48,827 bases of DNA from Clostridiales bacterium (GCA_022774865.1 JALFLH010000012.1:1-48827); one strand, 5' to 3'. Positions 33,445-42,538 are shown, counted from the stretch's first letter. Program-made: numbers and translations. The notes: a model not told the origin generated them from the letters alone.

Positions 33445-33473
33445 ATTGTAAAACCTTTGTATGCGGTTGTCAA
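33445..33473 (-). promoter_or_regulatory. Promoter of the HD gene
   Basis: Minus strand TTGACA (33468-33473), 17 bp, TACAAT (33445-33450). Confidence 0.85.
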
Positions 33474-33535
33474 TCCACTGTTCCGTCATTTTTCCTATTC
33501 TTTCTGTTGCATGGGTTTCGGCTTTGAGATGGCTC

Positions 33536-34015
33536 TCATTCCCGCCCGATCACGCGCCAGGCCTGCGTCAGCCGTTCCAGTGACCACGACGCGTTGGCCG
33601 GCGAGGTGGAGGGCAGGCAAACAGCCGGTCTGCCCAGCGCCGGTTCCTGATACATTCTGAAGTATTTTTCGGCGGTCTTTCCATTGACAAAGATGGTTTT
33701 GATATCCGCCTGCTCCAGAATGGGACGCAGGTCATTGGGCACCACATTCCGGATGGAGCTGTCCGCGCTTCCGGTGATTTCGCAGGAGGCAATCACATCC
33801 CACAGTGCGATTCCGTTGTCCAGAAGTAACCGCCGCTTTTCTTCCACGGTTGTGGGAACCGGGCATTCCAGTACCGCCGCCAGCACCTTCCAGAACCGGT
33901 TCCGGGGGTGGCCGTAAAAGAACATCGCCTCCCGGGATTTGACCGAGGGGAAACTGCCCAGAATCAGGATTCTGGAGTGGGCGTCATAGACCGGGGCAAT
34001 GGGGTGGAACGTCAT
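33536..34015 (-). CDS. DNA-deoxyinosine glycosylase (uracil-DNA glycosylase superfamily)
   Basis: The 159-residue protein shows the superfamily motifs: ILGSFPSVKSREAMFFYGHPRNRFW (about 18-42) as motif 1 and LPSTSPANAS (about 135-144) as motif 2. The GSFP and YGHPRNRFW forms are typical of the short hypoxanthine-DNA glycosylases that remove deaminated adenine. The start has AAGGAG about seven bases upstream. It diverges from the SpoU methyltransferase gene; no clear promoter for it is visible on the minus strand. The 33474-33535 gap holds nothing assignable. Confidence 0.82.
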   Translation of the reverse strand: MTFHPIAPVYDAHSRILILGSFPSVKSREAMFFYGHPRNRFWKVLAAVLECPVPTTVEEKRRLLLDNGIALWDVIASCEITGSADSSIRNVVPNDLRPILEQADIKTIFVNGKTAEKYFRMYQEPALGRPAVCLPSTSPANASWSLERLTQAWRVIGRE

Positions 34016-34037
34016 ATCATCACTCCTTCGAATTCAT

Positions 34038-34066
34038 TTGACACCGGAATTCCGTCAGGCTATAAT
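34038..34066 (+). promoter_or_regulatory. Consensus promoter of the SpoU methyltransferase gene
   Basis: TTGACA (34038-34043), 17 bp, TATAAT (34061-34066). The spacer contains a perfect 10-bp palindrome CGGAATTCCG (34045-34054). Confidence 0.9.
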
Positions 34067-34089
34067 GAACCCATATGGAGGGAACACCT

Positions 34090-34917
34090 ATGCCGAATAT
34101 CATTGAAATCAACGATCTTACGCTGCCTGAACTGGATCTGTATGCCCGTCTGACGGACTCCCAGCTACGCTGCCGCGTGGAGCCGGAGAAGGGCATTTTC
34201 ATTGCCGAAAGTCTCAAGGTCATTGCCCGGGCGCTGGAGGCCGGGTGCCGGCCGCTTTCCTTTCTGATGGAGCGAAAGCACATTGAAGGACAGGCAAAGG
34301 AGCTTCTTGCCCGATTCCCGGACGTGGCCGTGTATACCGCCGACCGGGCGGTTCTGGAAAAGCTCACAGGCTATCAGCTCACCCGGGGGATTCTGTGCGC
34401 CATGCACCGTCCACCGCTTGCCGACGTGGAAGCCGTCTGCGCCCGCGCCAGCCGGGTGGCCGTGCTGGAGGGCATCGTGGATTCCACCAACATCGGTGCC
34501 ATTTTCCGTTCCGCCGCCGCCCTCGGCATTGACGCGGTGCTGCTGACGCCCACCTGCTGCGACCCCCTGTGCCGCCGGGCGATCCGGGTCAGCATGGGAA
34601 CCGTTTTTCAGATTCCATGGGCCAGAATCGGAGACTCTCCCGCCGAATGGCCCCACCCCGGTCTTGACCGGCTGCGTTTGCTGGGCTTCAAAACCGCCGC
34701 CATGGCGCTGAGCGACAGGGCGGTCAGCATTGAGAATCCGGCGCTGTGCGCCGAAAAGCGGCTTGCCATCGTGCTTGGCACCGAGGGAGACGGACTTTCC
34801 AAGTCCACCATTGCGGACTGCGACTACACCGTCTGTATTCCCATGTCCCATGGGGTGGATTCACTGAACGTGGCGGCCGCCAGCGCCGTTGCATTCTGGC
34901 AGCTTCGCGTCCGCTGA
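34090..34917 (+). CDS. SpoU/TrmH-family RNA 2'-O-methyltransferase
   Basis: The 275-residue protein has an N-terminal substrate-binding part (about 1-105) and a knotted SPOUT domain with its three motifs: NIGAIFRSAAALG, VLGTEGDGLS and IPMSHGVDSLNVAAASAVAFW. It should methylate a ribose in tRNA or rRNA using SAM. Which position is modified is not visible; the length fits the TrmH/RlmB group. The ATG at 34090 follows GGAGGG; an in-frame ATG at 34075 would lie before that site. Confidence 0.88.
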   Translation: MPNIIEINDLTLPELDLYARLTDSQLRCRVEPEKGIFIAESLKVIARALEAGCRPLSFLMERKHIEGQAKELLARFPDVAVYTADRAVLEKLTGYQLTRGILCAMHRPPLADVEAVCARASRVAVLEGIVDSTNIGAIFRSAAALGIDAVLLTPTCCDPLCRRAIRVSMGTVFQIPWARIGDSPAEWPHPGLDRLRLLGFKTAAMALSDRAVSIENPALCAEKRLAIVLGTEGDGLSKSTIADCDYTVCIPMSHGVDSLNVAAASAVAFWQLRVR

Positions 34918-34926
34918 GACCGCCCG

Positions 34927-35619
34927 TCAGATTTCAGATTCCCGGATCTCCGAGGCTGTCCAGTGCAGCAGCGTGAATTCATTGCGCCGGAAGGACAGAA
35001 TGCCCTCCGCCTGCATCAGGCTGAGTTCATGAGAAAGGGCGCTTCGGTTGACACAGAGGAAGGATGCCATTTCCTCCCGGTTGAACGGGACAGTAAAGGT
35101 GGGCGTATGACGCTTATTCGCCTGCATGGTCAGATAGGTCATAATCCGCTCTCTTAGCCCCTTCCGCGACAGGATAGCCAGACGGTACTCCTTGCGCATA
35201 TTTTCATGCGCAAGCAGAACCAGCAGTCTGTCCTGAATCCGGCGGCGCGCCTCCTCCGGGATCATGCCCGGTTCCGCCGCCATCCCCACCGGGAACAGAA
35301 GCAGCCGCACCGGTTCCGCCGCCATGGCGTGGCAGGGCGAGATCCGGCTCCGGGTCGCCATCAGATCGGCACCGAATACCTCCCCCGGCTCCAGCACACC
35401 GATGATGGTGCAAACTCCGTCCGGAAAAATGTGCATCGTATGCACGCTTCCCATCAGAATCACCCCGAAATAATCCAGCCGCTCCTGCGGAACCAGCAGG
35501 AATTCCCCCTTGGAAACATTCCGGATTTTCCCGTGCGGGAGAATTTCCCGTTCGATTGTCTCCACCGGGATATCCCGGAACAGGCTGCATTTCTGAAGTC
35601 TGGATGTGAGATTTTCCAC
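34927..35619 (-). CDS. Crp/Fnr-family regulator, likely of the molybdate operon
   Basis: The 230-residue protein has an N-terminal cyclic-nucleotide-binding-like beta barrel (about 10-120, with PGEVFGADLM), a dimer helix, and a C-terminal winged helix (NREEMASFLCVNRSALSHELSLMQ, about 175-200). I see no Fnr-type N-terminal Cys cluster and no clear cAMP-binding arginine/serine set, so the ligand is unknown. The start is GTG at 35619, eight bases after GGGGAGG. It diverges from modA, and a palindrome at 35666 covers its probable -35 (TTGCCG, 35673-35678; -10 TAGGAT, 35650-35655), suggesting autorepression. Confidence 0.9.
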   Translation of the reverse strand: MENLTSRLQKCSLFRDIPVETIEREILPHGKIRNVSKGEFLLVPQERLDYFGVILMGSVHTMHIFPDGVCTIIGVLEPGEVFGADLMATRSRISPCHAMAAEPVRLLLFPVGMAAEPGMIPEEARRRIQDRLLVLLAHENMRKEYRLAILSRKGLRERIMTYLTMQANKRHTPTFTVPFNREEMASFLCVNRSALSHELSLMQAEGILSFRRNEFTLLHWTASEIRESEI

Positions 35620-35649
35620 AGCGCTTGCCTCCCCTGTCTCTTTTTCCCT

Positions 35650-35678
35650 ATCCTACCACAATTTAGTTGTCGCGGCAA
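35650..35678 (-). promoter_or_regulatory. Probable promoter of the Crp/Fnr gene
   Basis: Minus strand TTGCCG (35673-35678), 17 bp, TAGGAT (35650-35655). The -35 lies inside the palindrome. Confidence 0.5.
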
Positions 35679-35679
35679 C
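35666..35679. promoter_or_regulatory. Candidate Crp/Fnr operator
   Basis: GTTGTCGCGGCAAC is a 14-bp palindrome with one mismatched pair. Its centre (35672.5) is 41.5 bases before a modA start of transcription placed seven bases after TATTCT (35702-35707). That is the classic class II position for Crp/Fnr activators. Confidence 0.6.
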
Positions 35680-35707
35680 ATACTTTTTCCCTTCCATCCG
35701 GTATTCT
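35679..35707 (+). promoter_or_regulatory. Probable activator-dependent promoter of modA
   Basis: Only a fair -10 (TATTCT, 35702-35707) is present; the expected -35 position (CATACT) is poor, which fits dependence on the Crp/Fnr protein. Confidence 0.5.
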
Positions 35708-35740
35708 AATGATATTCCAATCATACACGGAGGTAATCTC

Positions 35741-36556
35741 ATGAAAAAATGTGCTGCCGTATTCCTGATAATCGCCCTGCTGGCTGCAATGGTTTCCGGC
35801 TGTACGCCCGCGCAGAAGCAGACCGAGCTGATTGTGTTTGCCGCCGCATCCATGACCGAGACGCTGTCCCAGTTGGGTGACGCCTACATGAAAGAGCATT
35901 CCAATGTCACCATTGTATTTAACTTCGATTCCTCCGGCACGCTGAAAACCCAGATTCAGGAGGGTGCAGACTGCGATATCTTCATCTCTGCTGGGCAGAA
36001 GCAGATGAACCAGTTGGACATCTCCGCCAGCAGTGAAATGAACACCGAAGGGCTGGATTTCGTATTGGAAGGAACCCGGTTCGACATTCTGGAGAACAAG
36101 GTCGCGCTGGCGGTTCCCGCCGGGAATCCCAAGGGCATTACGTCCTATGAAGACCTGAAAACCGGGCTCGAAAACGGCACCGTTCTGCTCGCCATGGGCA
36201 ACGCAGATGTTCCGGTCGGACAATATACCCAGAAGATTCTGAGCTATTTTGGCCTGTCCGAAGAAGAATTGGCTCGAGCAGGTCGCATTACCTATGGCTC
36301 CAACGTGAAGGAAGTCACCACCCAGATCAGTGAGGCTACCGTGGATTGCGGAATCATCTATCAGACCGACGCTTACTCCGCCGGGCTGACCGTGGTGGAT
36401 ACCGCCACTGCGGAGATGTGCGGGCAGGTCGTCTATCCCGCCGCCGTACTTAATATCTCGAAAAATCAGGAACAGGCCAGCGCGTTTCTGGAATACCTGA
36501 CCGGGGATGCGGCGGACGCTGTCTTTGCCGCCGTAGGCTTTACCTCCATTGCTTAA
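35741..36556 (+). CDS. modA: Molybdate-binding lipoprotein
   Basis: ModA catches molybdate (or tungstate) outside and delivers it to ModBC. The 271-residue protein starts with a lipoprotein signal ending VSGC (Cys21), then VFAAASMTETLSQLGDAY with the anion-binding Ser region, FNFDSSGTLKTQIQEGADCDIF and the late GIIYQTDAYSAGL, all standard for ModA. The ATG at 35741 has GGAGG eight bases upstream. It is the first gene of modABC and diverges from the Crp/Fnr regulator. Molybdate and tungstate binding cannot be told apart by sequence here. Confidence 0.94.
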   Translation: MKKCAAVFLIIALLAAMVSGCTPAQKQTELIVFAAASMTETLSQLGDAYMKEHSNVTIVFNFDSSGTLKTQIQEGADCDIFISAGQKQMNQLDISASSEMNTEGLDFVLEGTRFDILENKVALAVPAGNPKGITSYEDLKTGLENGTVLLAMGNADVPVGQYTQKILSYFGLSEEELARAGRITYGSNVKEVTTQISEATVDCGIIYQTDAYSAGLTVVDTATAEMCGQVVYPAAVLNISKNQEQASAFLEYLTGDAADAVFAAVGFTSIA

Positions 36557-36570
36557 GTATACAGATCGGC

Positions 36571-36594
36571 GCGGGCGGGCAGAAACCCGCCCGC
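36571..36594 (+). terminator. GC-rich hairpin between modA and modB
   Basis: 9-bp arms (GCGGGCGGG and complement) with a six-base loop and only a short T stretch. It may lower modBC output relative to modA or protect the modA message end. Confidence 0.5.
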
Positions 36595-36619
36595 TTCTGC
36601 GCAGAAAGGAGAATGCCCA

Positions 36620-37300
36620 TTGGATTGGTTTCCGCTCTATAACTCCATTCGAATCGCACTGATCAGCACCGTGATCATTTTCTTTGTGGGTATTTTTGCC
36701 GCCTACTATATCGCCAAAACACCCAGACTGGTCAAGGGCGTGCTGGATGTGATTCTCACGCTCCCCCTGGTGCTGCCGCCAACCGTGGTGGGCTATCTGC
36801 TGCTGCGTCTTTTCGGCCCCAAGCGGATCATCGGCGCATGGTTCTGGGATCACTTCGGCATCCGGCTGACCATGAACTGGTGGTCGGCCATTTTCGCCAC
36901 CACGGTCGTAATCTTCCCTTTGATGTACCGTACCGCCCGGGGCGCTTTTGAAGCCTTCGACGAAACACTGGCCTATTCCGCCAAATCGCTGGGTCTGCGG
37001 AATTCATATATCTTCTGGCGCATCCGGATTCCCTGCTGCCGGCAGGGAATCCTGGCCGGAACCGTACTGTCCTTTGCCCGGGCACTGGGCGAATACGGTG
37101 CCACCAATATGATCTGCGGCTACACCCCCGGCCGAACCGCCACCATCTCCACCACAGTCTATCAGCTCTGGCGCACCAATGAGGACAGTCTGGCTTTCAA
37201 ATGGGTGCTGCTGAATCTGGCAATCTCCTTTGTGGTGCTGCAGGCCGTCAATTTACTGGAAAAACGAAACACGGCGCCCCGCCGGAAGGAGGCGGAATAA
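36620..37300 (+). CDS. modB: Molybdate ABC transporter permease
   Basis: The 226-residue protein has five to six membrane helices and the conserved cytoplasmic loop with AKSLGLRNSYIFWRIRIPCCRQGILAG, in which the EAA-type motif contacts ModC, plus ARALGEYGATNM typical of ModB. The start is TTG at 36620, eight bases behind AAAGGAG; there is no in-frame ATG that fits. It is followed after one base by modC. Together with ModA and ModC it forms the uptake complex. Confidence 0.94.
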   Translation: MDWFPLYNSIRIALISTVIIFFVGIFAAYYIAKTPRLVKGVLDVILTLPLVLPPTVVGYLLLRLFGPKRIIGAWFWDHFGIRLTMNWWSAIFATTVVIFPLMYRTARGAFEAFDETLAYSAKSLGLRNSYIFWRIRIPCCRQGILAGTVLSFARALGEYGATNMICGYTPGRTATISTTVYQLWRTNEDSLAFKWVLLNLAISFVVLQAVNLLEKRNTAPRRKEAE

Positions 37301-37301
37301 G

Positions 37302-38345
37302 ATGTCTATCCTTGTGGATATTGAAAAAAAACTGGGCGACTTTCATCTGGATGTCCGGTTTGAAGCGGGCGACGAGGTGCTGGCCTTGCTGGGTGCCTCT
37401 GGCTGCGGCAAAAGCATGACGCTCAAATGCATCGCTGGGATTGAAAAGCCCGACCGGGGCAGGATTGTGGTGGACGGCGTGACCCTCTTTGACTCTGAGA
37501 AAAGAATCAACCTGACCCCCCAGCAGCGGCGGACGGGGCTGCTGTTTCAGAATTATGCCCTGTTTCCCAATATGACCGTGCTGCAGAATATCCGTGCCGG
37601 CGCAAAACGGGAACAGGGCAAAGCCGCTCAGGCGAAGGCGGTGGATACCGTCATGGAGCGGTTCGGTCTGACGGAACTGGCCGGGCATTATCCCAACCAG
37701 CTCTCCGGCGGTCAGCAGCAGCGCACGGCGCTGGCACGGCTTTTGGTGTCCAGCCCCCGGATTCTGCTGCTGGACGAGCCTTTTTCCGCGCTGGACAGCC
37801 ATCTGCGGTTCCGGCTGGAGGAGGAGGTCCGGCAGGTCATCCGCTCCTTTGGCAAAACCGTGCTGCTGGTTTCCCATGACCGGGACGAGGTTTTCCGAAT
37901 GTCTCACCGCATTGCGGTGATGGACAAGGGGCGGATTGACACCATCGGCTCGAGAAAAGCCGTTTTTTCCGACCCGCAGACCCGAAGCGGAGCGGTGCTG
38001 ACCGGATGCAAAAATATATCCGCCATCCGCTACGAGGAGAATGGCATGGTCTGGGCAGCGGACTGGGGCATCCGCCTGAAGGTGCCTCTCCTGCCCCGGG
38101 ATACCACCGCCATCGGCATCCGGATGCACAGCATTCGCCAGGGTTCCGGCGCAAACTGTTTCCGCTGCCATGTGGAAGAGGAAATTGAAAATCCCTTCTC
38201 CTACACCATCATGCTTCTTCCGTTGGACGCCCGGGGCGGCGTTCCCATTGGCTGGGAGCTTGGAAAAGAGGAATGGGAGCGCATCCGGGCGGAAGAAGTG
38301 GAAATCTGCCTGCCGCCGGAAGCAATTCTGGCGCTGCACAACTGA
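37302..38345 (+). CDS. modC: Molybdate ABC transporter ATPase
   Basis: The 347-residue protein has Walker A GASGCGKSM (about 35-43), Q-loop FQNYALFPNM, signature LSGGQQQR, Walker B ILLLDEPFSALD and the switch His in LLVSHDRDEV. The C-terminal part (about 240-347) with GIRMHSI looks like a TOBE domain, which in other ModC proteins binds molybdate and can feed back on transport. The ATG at 37302 follows AAGGAGG; longer in-frame starts exist inside modB. It completes modABC. Confidence 0.93.
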   Translation: MSILVDIEKKLGDFHLDVRFEAGDEVLALLGASGCGKSMTLKCIAGIEKPDRGRIVVDGVTLFDSEKRINLTPQQRRTGLLFQNYALFPNMTVLQNIRAGAKREQGKAAQAKAVDTVMERFGLTELAGHYPNQLSGGQQQRTALARLLVSSPRILLLDEPFSALDSHLRFRLEEEVRQVIRSFGKTVLLVSHDRDEVFRMSHRIAVMDKGRIDTIGSRKAVFSDPQTRSGAVLTGCKNISAIRYEENGMVWAADWGIRLKVPLLPRDTTAIGIRMHSIRQGSGANCFRCHVEEEIENPFSYTIMLLPLDARGGVPIGWELGKEEWERIRAEEVEICLPPEAILALHN

Positions 38346-38365
38346 ATGAGAGTGAGGAATCGGTT

Positions 38366-39382
38366 TTGAAAAAAGTAAATGTGGAGGATGCCGTGGGCAT
38401 GGAGCTTTGCCACGACATCACGGAAATGAAGGATGGCTTCAAGGGTGCCGCCTTCAAACGGGGGCACATCATCCGTGCCGCCGATATCCCTCATCTGCTG
38501 GACATCGGCAAGCGAACCATCTTCGTGTGGGAACCGGGCGCCGGGGAGATTCACGAGGAGGACTGTGCCCGGCGCATGGCCGCCATGGCGCCGGTGGAAG
38601 GGGCGCACTACACGGAACCTTCTGAAGGGAAAGTGCTTCTGCTGGCTGACCGAAGGGGAATGTTCCGGGTCAACCGGCCGCTTCTGGAACAGATCAATTC
38701 CATCGGTGACATTACCATTTCCACCCTGCCCGATCATTACCCGGTGGAGCCGGGCGCGCGGCTGGCCTCCATGCGCATTGTCCCCCTGGTAACGGAGGAA
38801 AGTCAGATCATTGCGGCTGAGCGGCTCTGCGCGGAGGAAAAACTTCTGAACCTTTTGCCATATCAGTACAAAAAGGTGGGTGTTGTCATCACCGGCAGCG
38901 AAGTTTACACCGGCCGGATCAAGGATAAATTTGAGCCCGTCATCCGCGCCAAGCTGAAGCAGTATCCCAGCGAAATCGTGGGCGTTACCATCTGCGACGA
39001 TCATCTGGACATGATTGTAACCGCCGCCAAAGCCCATCTGGAAAAGGGCGCGGATTTTCTGATCTTCACCGGCGGCATGAGCGTGGACCCCGACGATCTG
39101 ACCCCCACCGCCATTCGCCGTCTGGGGGCTGACATCATTACCCACGGCGTTCCCGCCCAGCCCGGCAATATGACGCTGGTGGCCTATCTGGGCGGCATTC
39201 CCGTTCTGGGCATCCCCGGCGCGGCCATCAGCCTGCCCACCACCATTTTTGACGTGCTTCTGCCCCAGATTTTTGCCGGAGAGAAACTCACGAAAGCGGA
39301 GCTGATTAACCTTGCCGATGGCGGCCTGTGCCAGATGTGCCCCGCCTGCCACTGGCCCAACTGCACCTTCGGCAGATACTGA
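38366..39382 (+). CDS. Molybdopterin-binding protein (MoeA/MoaB-like) with Cys-rich tail
   Basis: The 338-residue protein has a MoaB/MoeA-type molybdopterin-binding domain (about 165-310): VGVVITGSEVYTGRIKD, IFTGGMSVDPDDLTPTAIR and GIPVLGIPGAAISLPTT. The N-terminal part (about 1-160) is a beta-rich region often found in clostridial relatives placed after modABC. It ends with CQMCPACHWPNC, a Cys cluster. It probably handles molybdenum insertion into molybdopterin. The start is TTG at 38366, seven bases after GAGGA; longer in-frame starts lie within modC. A bidirectional terminator follows. Confidence 0.82.
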   Translation: MKKVNVEDAVGMELCHDITEMKDGFKGAAFKRGHIIRAADIPHLLDIGKRTIFVWEPGAGEIHEEDCARRMAAMAPVEGAHYTEPSEGKVLLLADRRGMFRVNRPLLEQINSIGDITISTLPDHYPVEPGARLASMRIVPLVTEESQIIAAERLCAEEKLLNLLPYQYKKVGVVITGSEVYTGRIKDKFEPVIRAKLKQYPSEIVGVTICDDHLDMIVTAAKAHLEKGADFLIFTGGMSVDPDDLTPTAIRRLGADIITHGVPAQPGNMTLVAYLGGIPVLGIPGAAISLPTTIFDVLLPQIFAGEKLTKAELINLADGGLCQMCPACHWPNCTFGRY

Positions 39383-39403
39383 TCTCCGAAACTGCATAAA
39401 ATG

Positions 39404-39436
39404 ACCCCATGCTCATAAGAGCATGGGGTTTCTCTT
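39404..39436. terminator. Terminator between the molybdate and fumarase operons
   Basis: 11-bp arms (ACCCCATGCTC and complement) with ATAA loop, then TTTCTCTT on the plus strand and a weaker T stretch on the minus. Confidence 0.82.
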
Positions 39437-41345
39437 ACTTTTGGTTCTGTTTCCGCTTGATCCGGCGGGCAACCGCCCGAACAATCAACACAATCAGGAA
39501 AACAAGCACCAACAGCACAGCCAGAAGAACATAGGTGAACTTGTTGGCGCCGCGCAGCAGCTTCGCAGGATTCCAGCTGGAATAAACCACCTTGCGGCCG
39601 TCGGTTGCGGCATACCGCGCGTTCACGGTACCGCCCATCTGCTCCAGATAAGAGGCGATGGCGTACCACTCCTTCACCGGATTCCCATCGGCATCGCGCA
39701 CCACATAGTTGACCAAATCTCTGGTTTCAATGGGATTCCCCTCCCCGTCCCGGGGCGTGATGGACAGCAATCCGAAGGAGCTTTCCTTCACGGAGCCAAG
39801 CATCTGGCCCATGTACATCCCGCAGGTGACGAAATATAACCGGTCTTCGTCGATTTCGGCAAGGGTGCCGTCGTCCATGCGCAGTCGGGCGTAATCCACC
39901 TTGTTGAAAATCATCCGGTTGGTATTGAAGGAATATTCCACACCGGACATGAACAGTTGGGCGGCGTGCATCAGGGGGTAAACAGAGGCATCCACCTCCA
40001 GCACGTTTTTCAGATCCGCGCCGGTGAGATAGATACCCACCAGCTCTCCCTCCGTGCCGACGCCCAGAGAAGCGGCGTTAAAAATGTCGGAAACCGTCAC
40101 GTCGCCCAGGGGAATCGTCTCCCGAATCACGCCGGAGGCCGTCAGCGCCACATCCACGTCCAATCCCGTGGCACGCTCCACCGCCCAGCGGTAGGCATCG
40201 GAGAACACATTGCCCAGGGTGGACTCGTGGGCATAGCCGTAGACCGCGTCCGTGTCGTCGAACACGTAAGGGTTGGTGGTTAACACCTGATCGAAGGTCA
40301 TACCATATCTGGACAGATATTTCTGCTCCACATCATCCTTGAACAGCTCCACGCGGGCGGCAGTTTCCGGGTCATCGGGCACCGTTTCGTCAATGGGAAC
40401 CAGACTGAAGTCCGTCATGAAAACGGTTCCGTCCGGGGCATAATCCATCTGCGCCACGCCCAGATATTTCCCATATTCCCCCGCGGAAACCAGATAGGTA
40501 TCCCCCACCCGGATGGGTTCTTCCAGTACCGTATGGCTGTGTCCGGACACAATCAGATGAATTCCCTTCACCTTCTGCGCCAATTCATAATCCTCGCCCT
40601 GACCGCCGGAGGTGCCGCTGTGAGAAAGCGCAATTACCACCGGCTCCGTGCCGTAGGACTTCAGGCACTCCGCCCTGGCAGCGTCCACGGTTTTCTGAGC
40701 CGCCTGCACCGGGTCGGAAAGGATCATGCCGGAGTTGGGTGCGCAATCATCGGAGTCAAAGCCCATCAGGCCAAGAACCGCAAAATACACGCCGCCCCGC
40801 TCCAGAATCACATAATCCTGAACACCGTAGTGTTCCAGCGCGTCCCAAACAACCGCCGCGTCGTTGCCGTATCCTTCCTCCCCTGTCCGGGGCGGCAGAT
40901 AATTGGCATCCACAATGGCGGGAAGCGGATCGCCGCTCTCCCGCGCCGCGTTCAACATGGCAGCAAAGCCCTGGGGCAGATAGTCAAACTCATGATTGCC
41001 GAAAGTTGTCACATCGTAGCCCATGGCGCCCATGATCCGAAGCTCAATGGCAGCGGACGGATAGGCTGTCTGGAACAGGGAGCCCATGGAAAAATCGCCC
41101 GCGTCCAGCAGAAGGGCGTCAGGGTGCGCCTGCTTTTGCTCCCTGATTACGGTCATCAGCCGGGCATAGCCGCCGTATTCGCCGCCGTCCTCGGCTTCTG
41201 CGGGCAGCAGATGGGAATGGAGATCATGGGTGAACAAGACGGTGATCTCTTTCGTCCCCGCTTCCGCAAATGCCGGAAGCAACAGCGTCAGACAGACCAG
41301 CCCCGCCAGCACCAGCACACTCAGCCGTTTCAGAAATTGCATCAT
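39435..41345 (-). CDS. Surface-anchored metallophosphatase / 5'-nucleotidase family protein
   Basis: The 636-residue protein has a signal peptide (about 1-27, ending LLPAFAEAG), a calcineurin-like metallophosphatase domain with THDLHSH, DAGDFSMG, FGNHEFDY and GHSHT (about 38-290), a 5'-nucleotidase C-terminal substrate domain (about 340-530), and a C-terminal membrane helix followed by RAVARRIKRKQNQK. It should be anchored outside by that helix and remove phosphate from nucleotides or similar. It is the last gene of the fumarase-malic enzyme operon, 18 bases after the malic enzyme stop, which is an unusual partner. The first of two tandem ATGs follows GGAG. Confidence 0.86.
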   Translation of the reverse strand: MMQFLKRLSVLVLAGLVCLTLLLPAFAEAGTKEITVLFTHDLHSHLLPAEAEDGGEYGGYARLMTVIREQKQAHPDALLLDAGDFSMGSLFQTAYPSAAIELRIMGAMGYDVTTFGNHEFDYLPQGFAAMLNAARESGDPLPAIVDANYLPPRTGEEGYGNDAAVVWDALEHYGVQDYVILERGGVYFAVLGLMGFDSDDCAPNSGMILSDPVQAAQKTVDAARAECLKSYGTEPVVIALSHSGTSGGQGEDYELAQKVKGIHLIVSGHSHTVLEEPIRVGDTYLVSAGEYGKYLGVAQMDYAPDGTVFMTDFSLVPIDETVPDDPETAARVELFKDDVEQKYLSRYGMTFDQVLTTNPYVFDDTDAVYGYAHESTLGNVFSDAYRWAVERATGLDVDVALTASGVIRETIPLGDVTVSDIFNAASLGVGTEGELVGIYLTGADLKNVLEVDASVYPLMHAAQLFMSGVEYSFNTNRMIFNKVDYARLRMDDGTLAEIDEDRLYFVTCGMYMGQMLGSVKESSFGLLSITPRDGEGNPIETRDLVNYVVRDADGNPVKEWYAIASYLEQMGGTVNARYAATDGRKVVYSSWNPAKLLRGANKFTYVLLAVLLVLVFLIVLIVRAVARRIKRKQNQK

Positions 41346-41363
41346 CTTGTATCTCCTTTTTTC

Positions 41364-42536
41364 TCAAATACGAGCCACGCCGGACTTTCTGGCCGCCTCC
41401 GCCACAGCGGCGGCAACGGCGGGAGCAACCCGGGGGTCCAGCGGGGCGGGCATGATATGCTCATCGCCCCGTTCCTCATCGGAAACCAAATCCGCCAGCG
41501 CCTGGGCGGCAGCCAGCTTCATCTCCTCGTTGATGTCGGATGCCCGCACGTCAAAGGCGCCCCGGAAAATGCCCGGGAATGCCAGCACGTTGTTGATCTG
41601 ATTGGGATAGTCGGAGCGGCCGGTGGACACAATCCGGGCGCCGCCCGCCTTGGCCTCATCCGGGAAAATTTCGGGGGTTGGATTGGCGCAGGCAAAAATG
41701 ATGGCGTCATGGTTCATGGCGGCCACCATCTCCCGGGTCACCAGGCCCGGCGCGGAGGTGCCGATAAACACGTCGGCGCCCACCAGCTTCTCCGCCAGCG
41801 TGCCTGGCGTCTGATCCGGGTTGGTAAGTCTGGCCATCTCCGCCTGCGCCCAGTTCATGCCGGGTGCGCCCTCGTACAGAGCACCCATCTTGTCACACAT
41901 GGTAATGTTGGAAAAACCCGCGCTGAGCAGCTGCTTGACAATGGCGATGCCCGCCGCGCCTGCACCCACAGTGACAATCTTCACTTCTTCTTTCCGTTTC
42001 CCGACCACTTTCAGTGCGTTCAGCAATCCCGCCAGAACCACCACGGCCGTGCCGTGCTGATCGTCATGAAAAACAGGAATATCACACTTTTTCTTCAGCT
42101 TCCGCTCAATTTCAAAACACCGGGGTGCGGAAATATCCTCCAGATTGATACCGCCGAAGGAGCCGGAGATCAGATAGACCGCATTCACAAATTCGTCCAC
42201 ATTCTGGGATTTGACGCACAGGGGGAAGGCATCCACATCCCCGAATGCCTTGAACAGGGCGCACTTGCCCTCCATCACCGGCATACCGGCCTCGGGGCCA
42301 ATGTTCCCCAGTCCCAGCACCGCGCTGCCGTCCGTAATCACGGCACACAGATTGTGCCGCCGGGTCAGCTCATAGCTCTTGTTGATGTCCTTCTGAATCT
42401 CCAGACAGGGCTGCGCCACACCGGGGGTATAGGCGAGGGACAGATCCTCTTTCGTGGCCAGCGGCACCTTGGAAATCACTTCTATTTTACCCCTCCACTG
42501 ACCGTGCAGGCGCAGGGATTCCTTTGCATAATCCAT
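41364..42536 (-). CDS. NAD(P)-dependent malic enzyme
   Basis: Malic enzyme converts malate to pyruvate and CO2. The 390-residue protein has the short bacterial form: [38 protein letters not shown] (metal and substrate sites), [11 protein letters not shown] and the NAD-binding GAGAAGIA, then ACANPTPEI and [20 protein letters not shown]. It starts two bases after the fumarase beta stop. Fumarase makes the malate it uses, so the operon forms a fumarate-to-pyruvate route. Confidence 0.95.
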   Translation of the reverse strand: MDYAKESLRLHGQWRGKIEVISKVPLATKEDLSLAYTPGVAQPCLEIQKDINKSYELTRRHNLCAVITDGSAVLGLGNIGPEAGMPVMEGKCALFKAFGDVDAFPLCVKSQNVDEFVNAVYLISGSFGGINLEDISAPRCFEIERKLKKKCDIPVFHDDQHGTAVVVLAGLLNALKVVGKRKEEVKIVTVGAGAAGIAIVKQLLSAGFSNITMCDKMGALYEGAPGMNWAQAEMARLTNPDQTPGTLAEKLVGADVFIGTSAPGLVTREMVAAMNHDAIIFACANPTPEIFPDEAKAGGARIVSTGRSDYPNQINNVLAFPGIFRGAFDVRASDINEEMKLAAAQALADLVSDEERGDEHIMPAPLDPRVAPAVAAAVAEAARKSGVARI

Positions 42537-42538
42537 GT

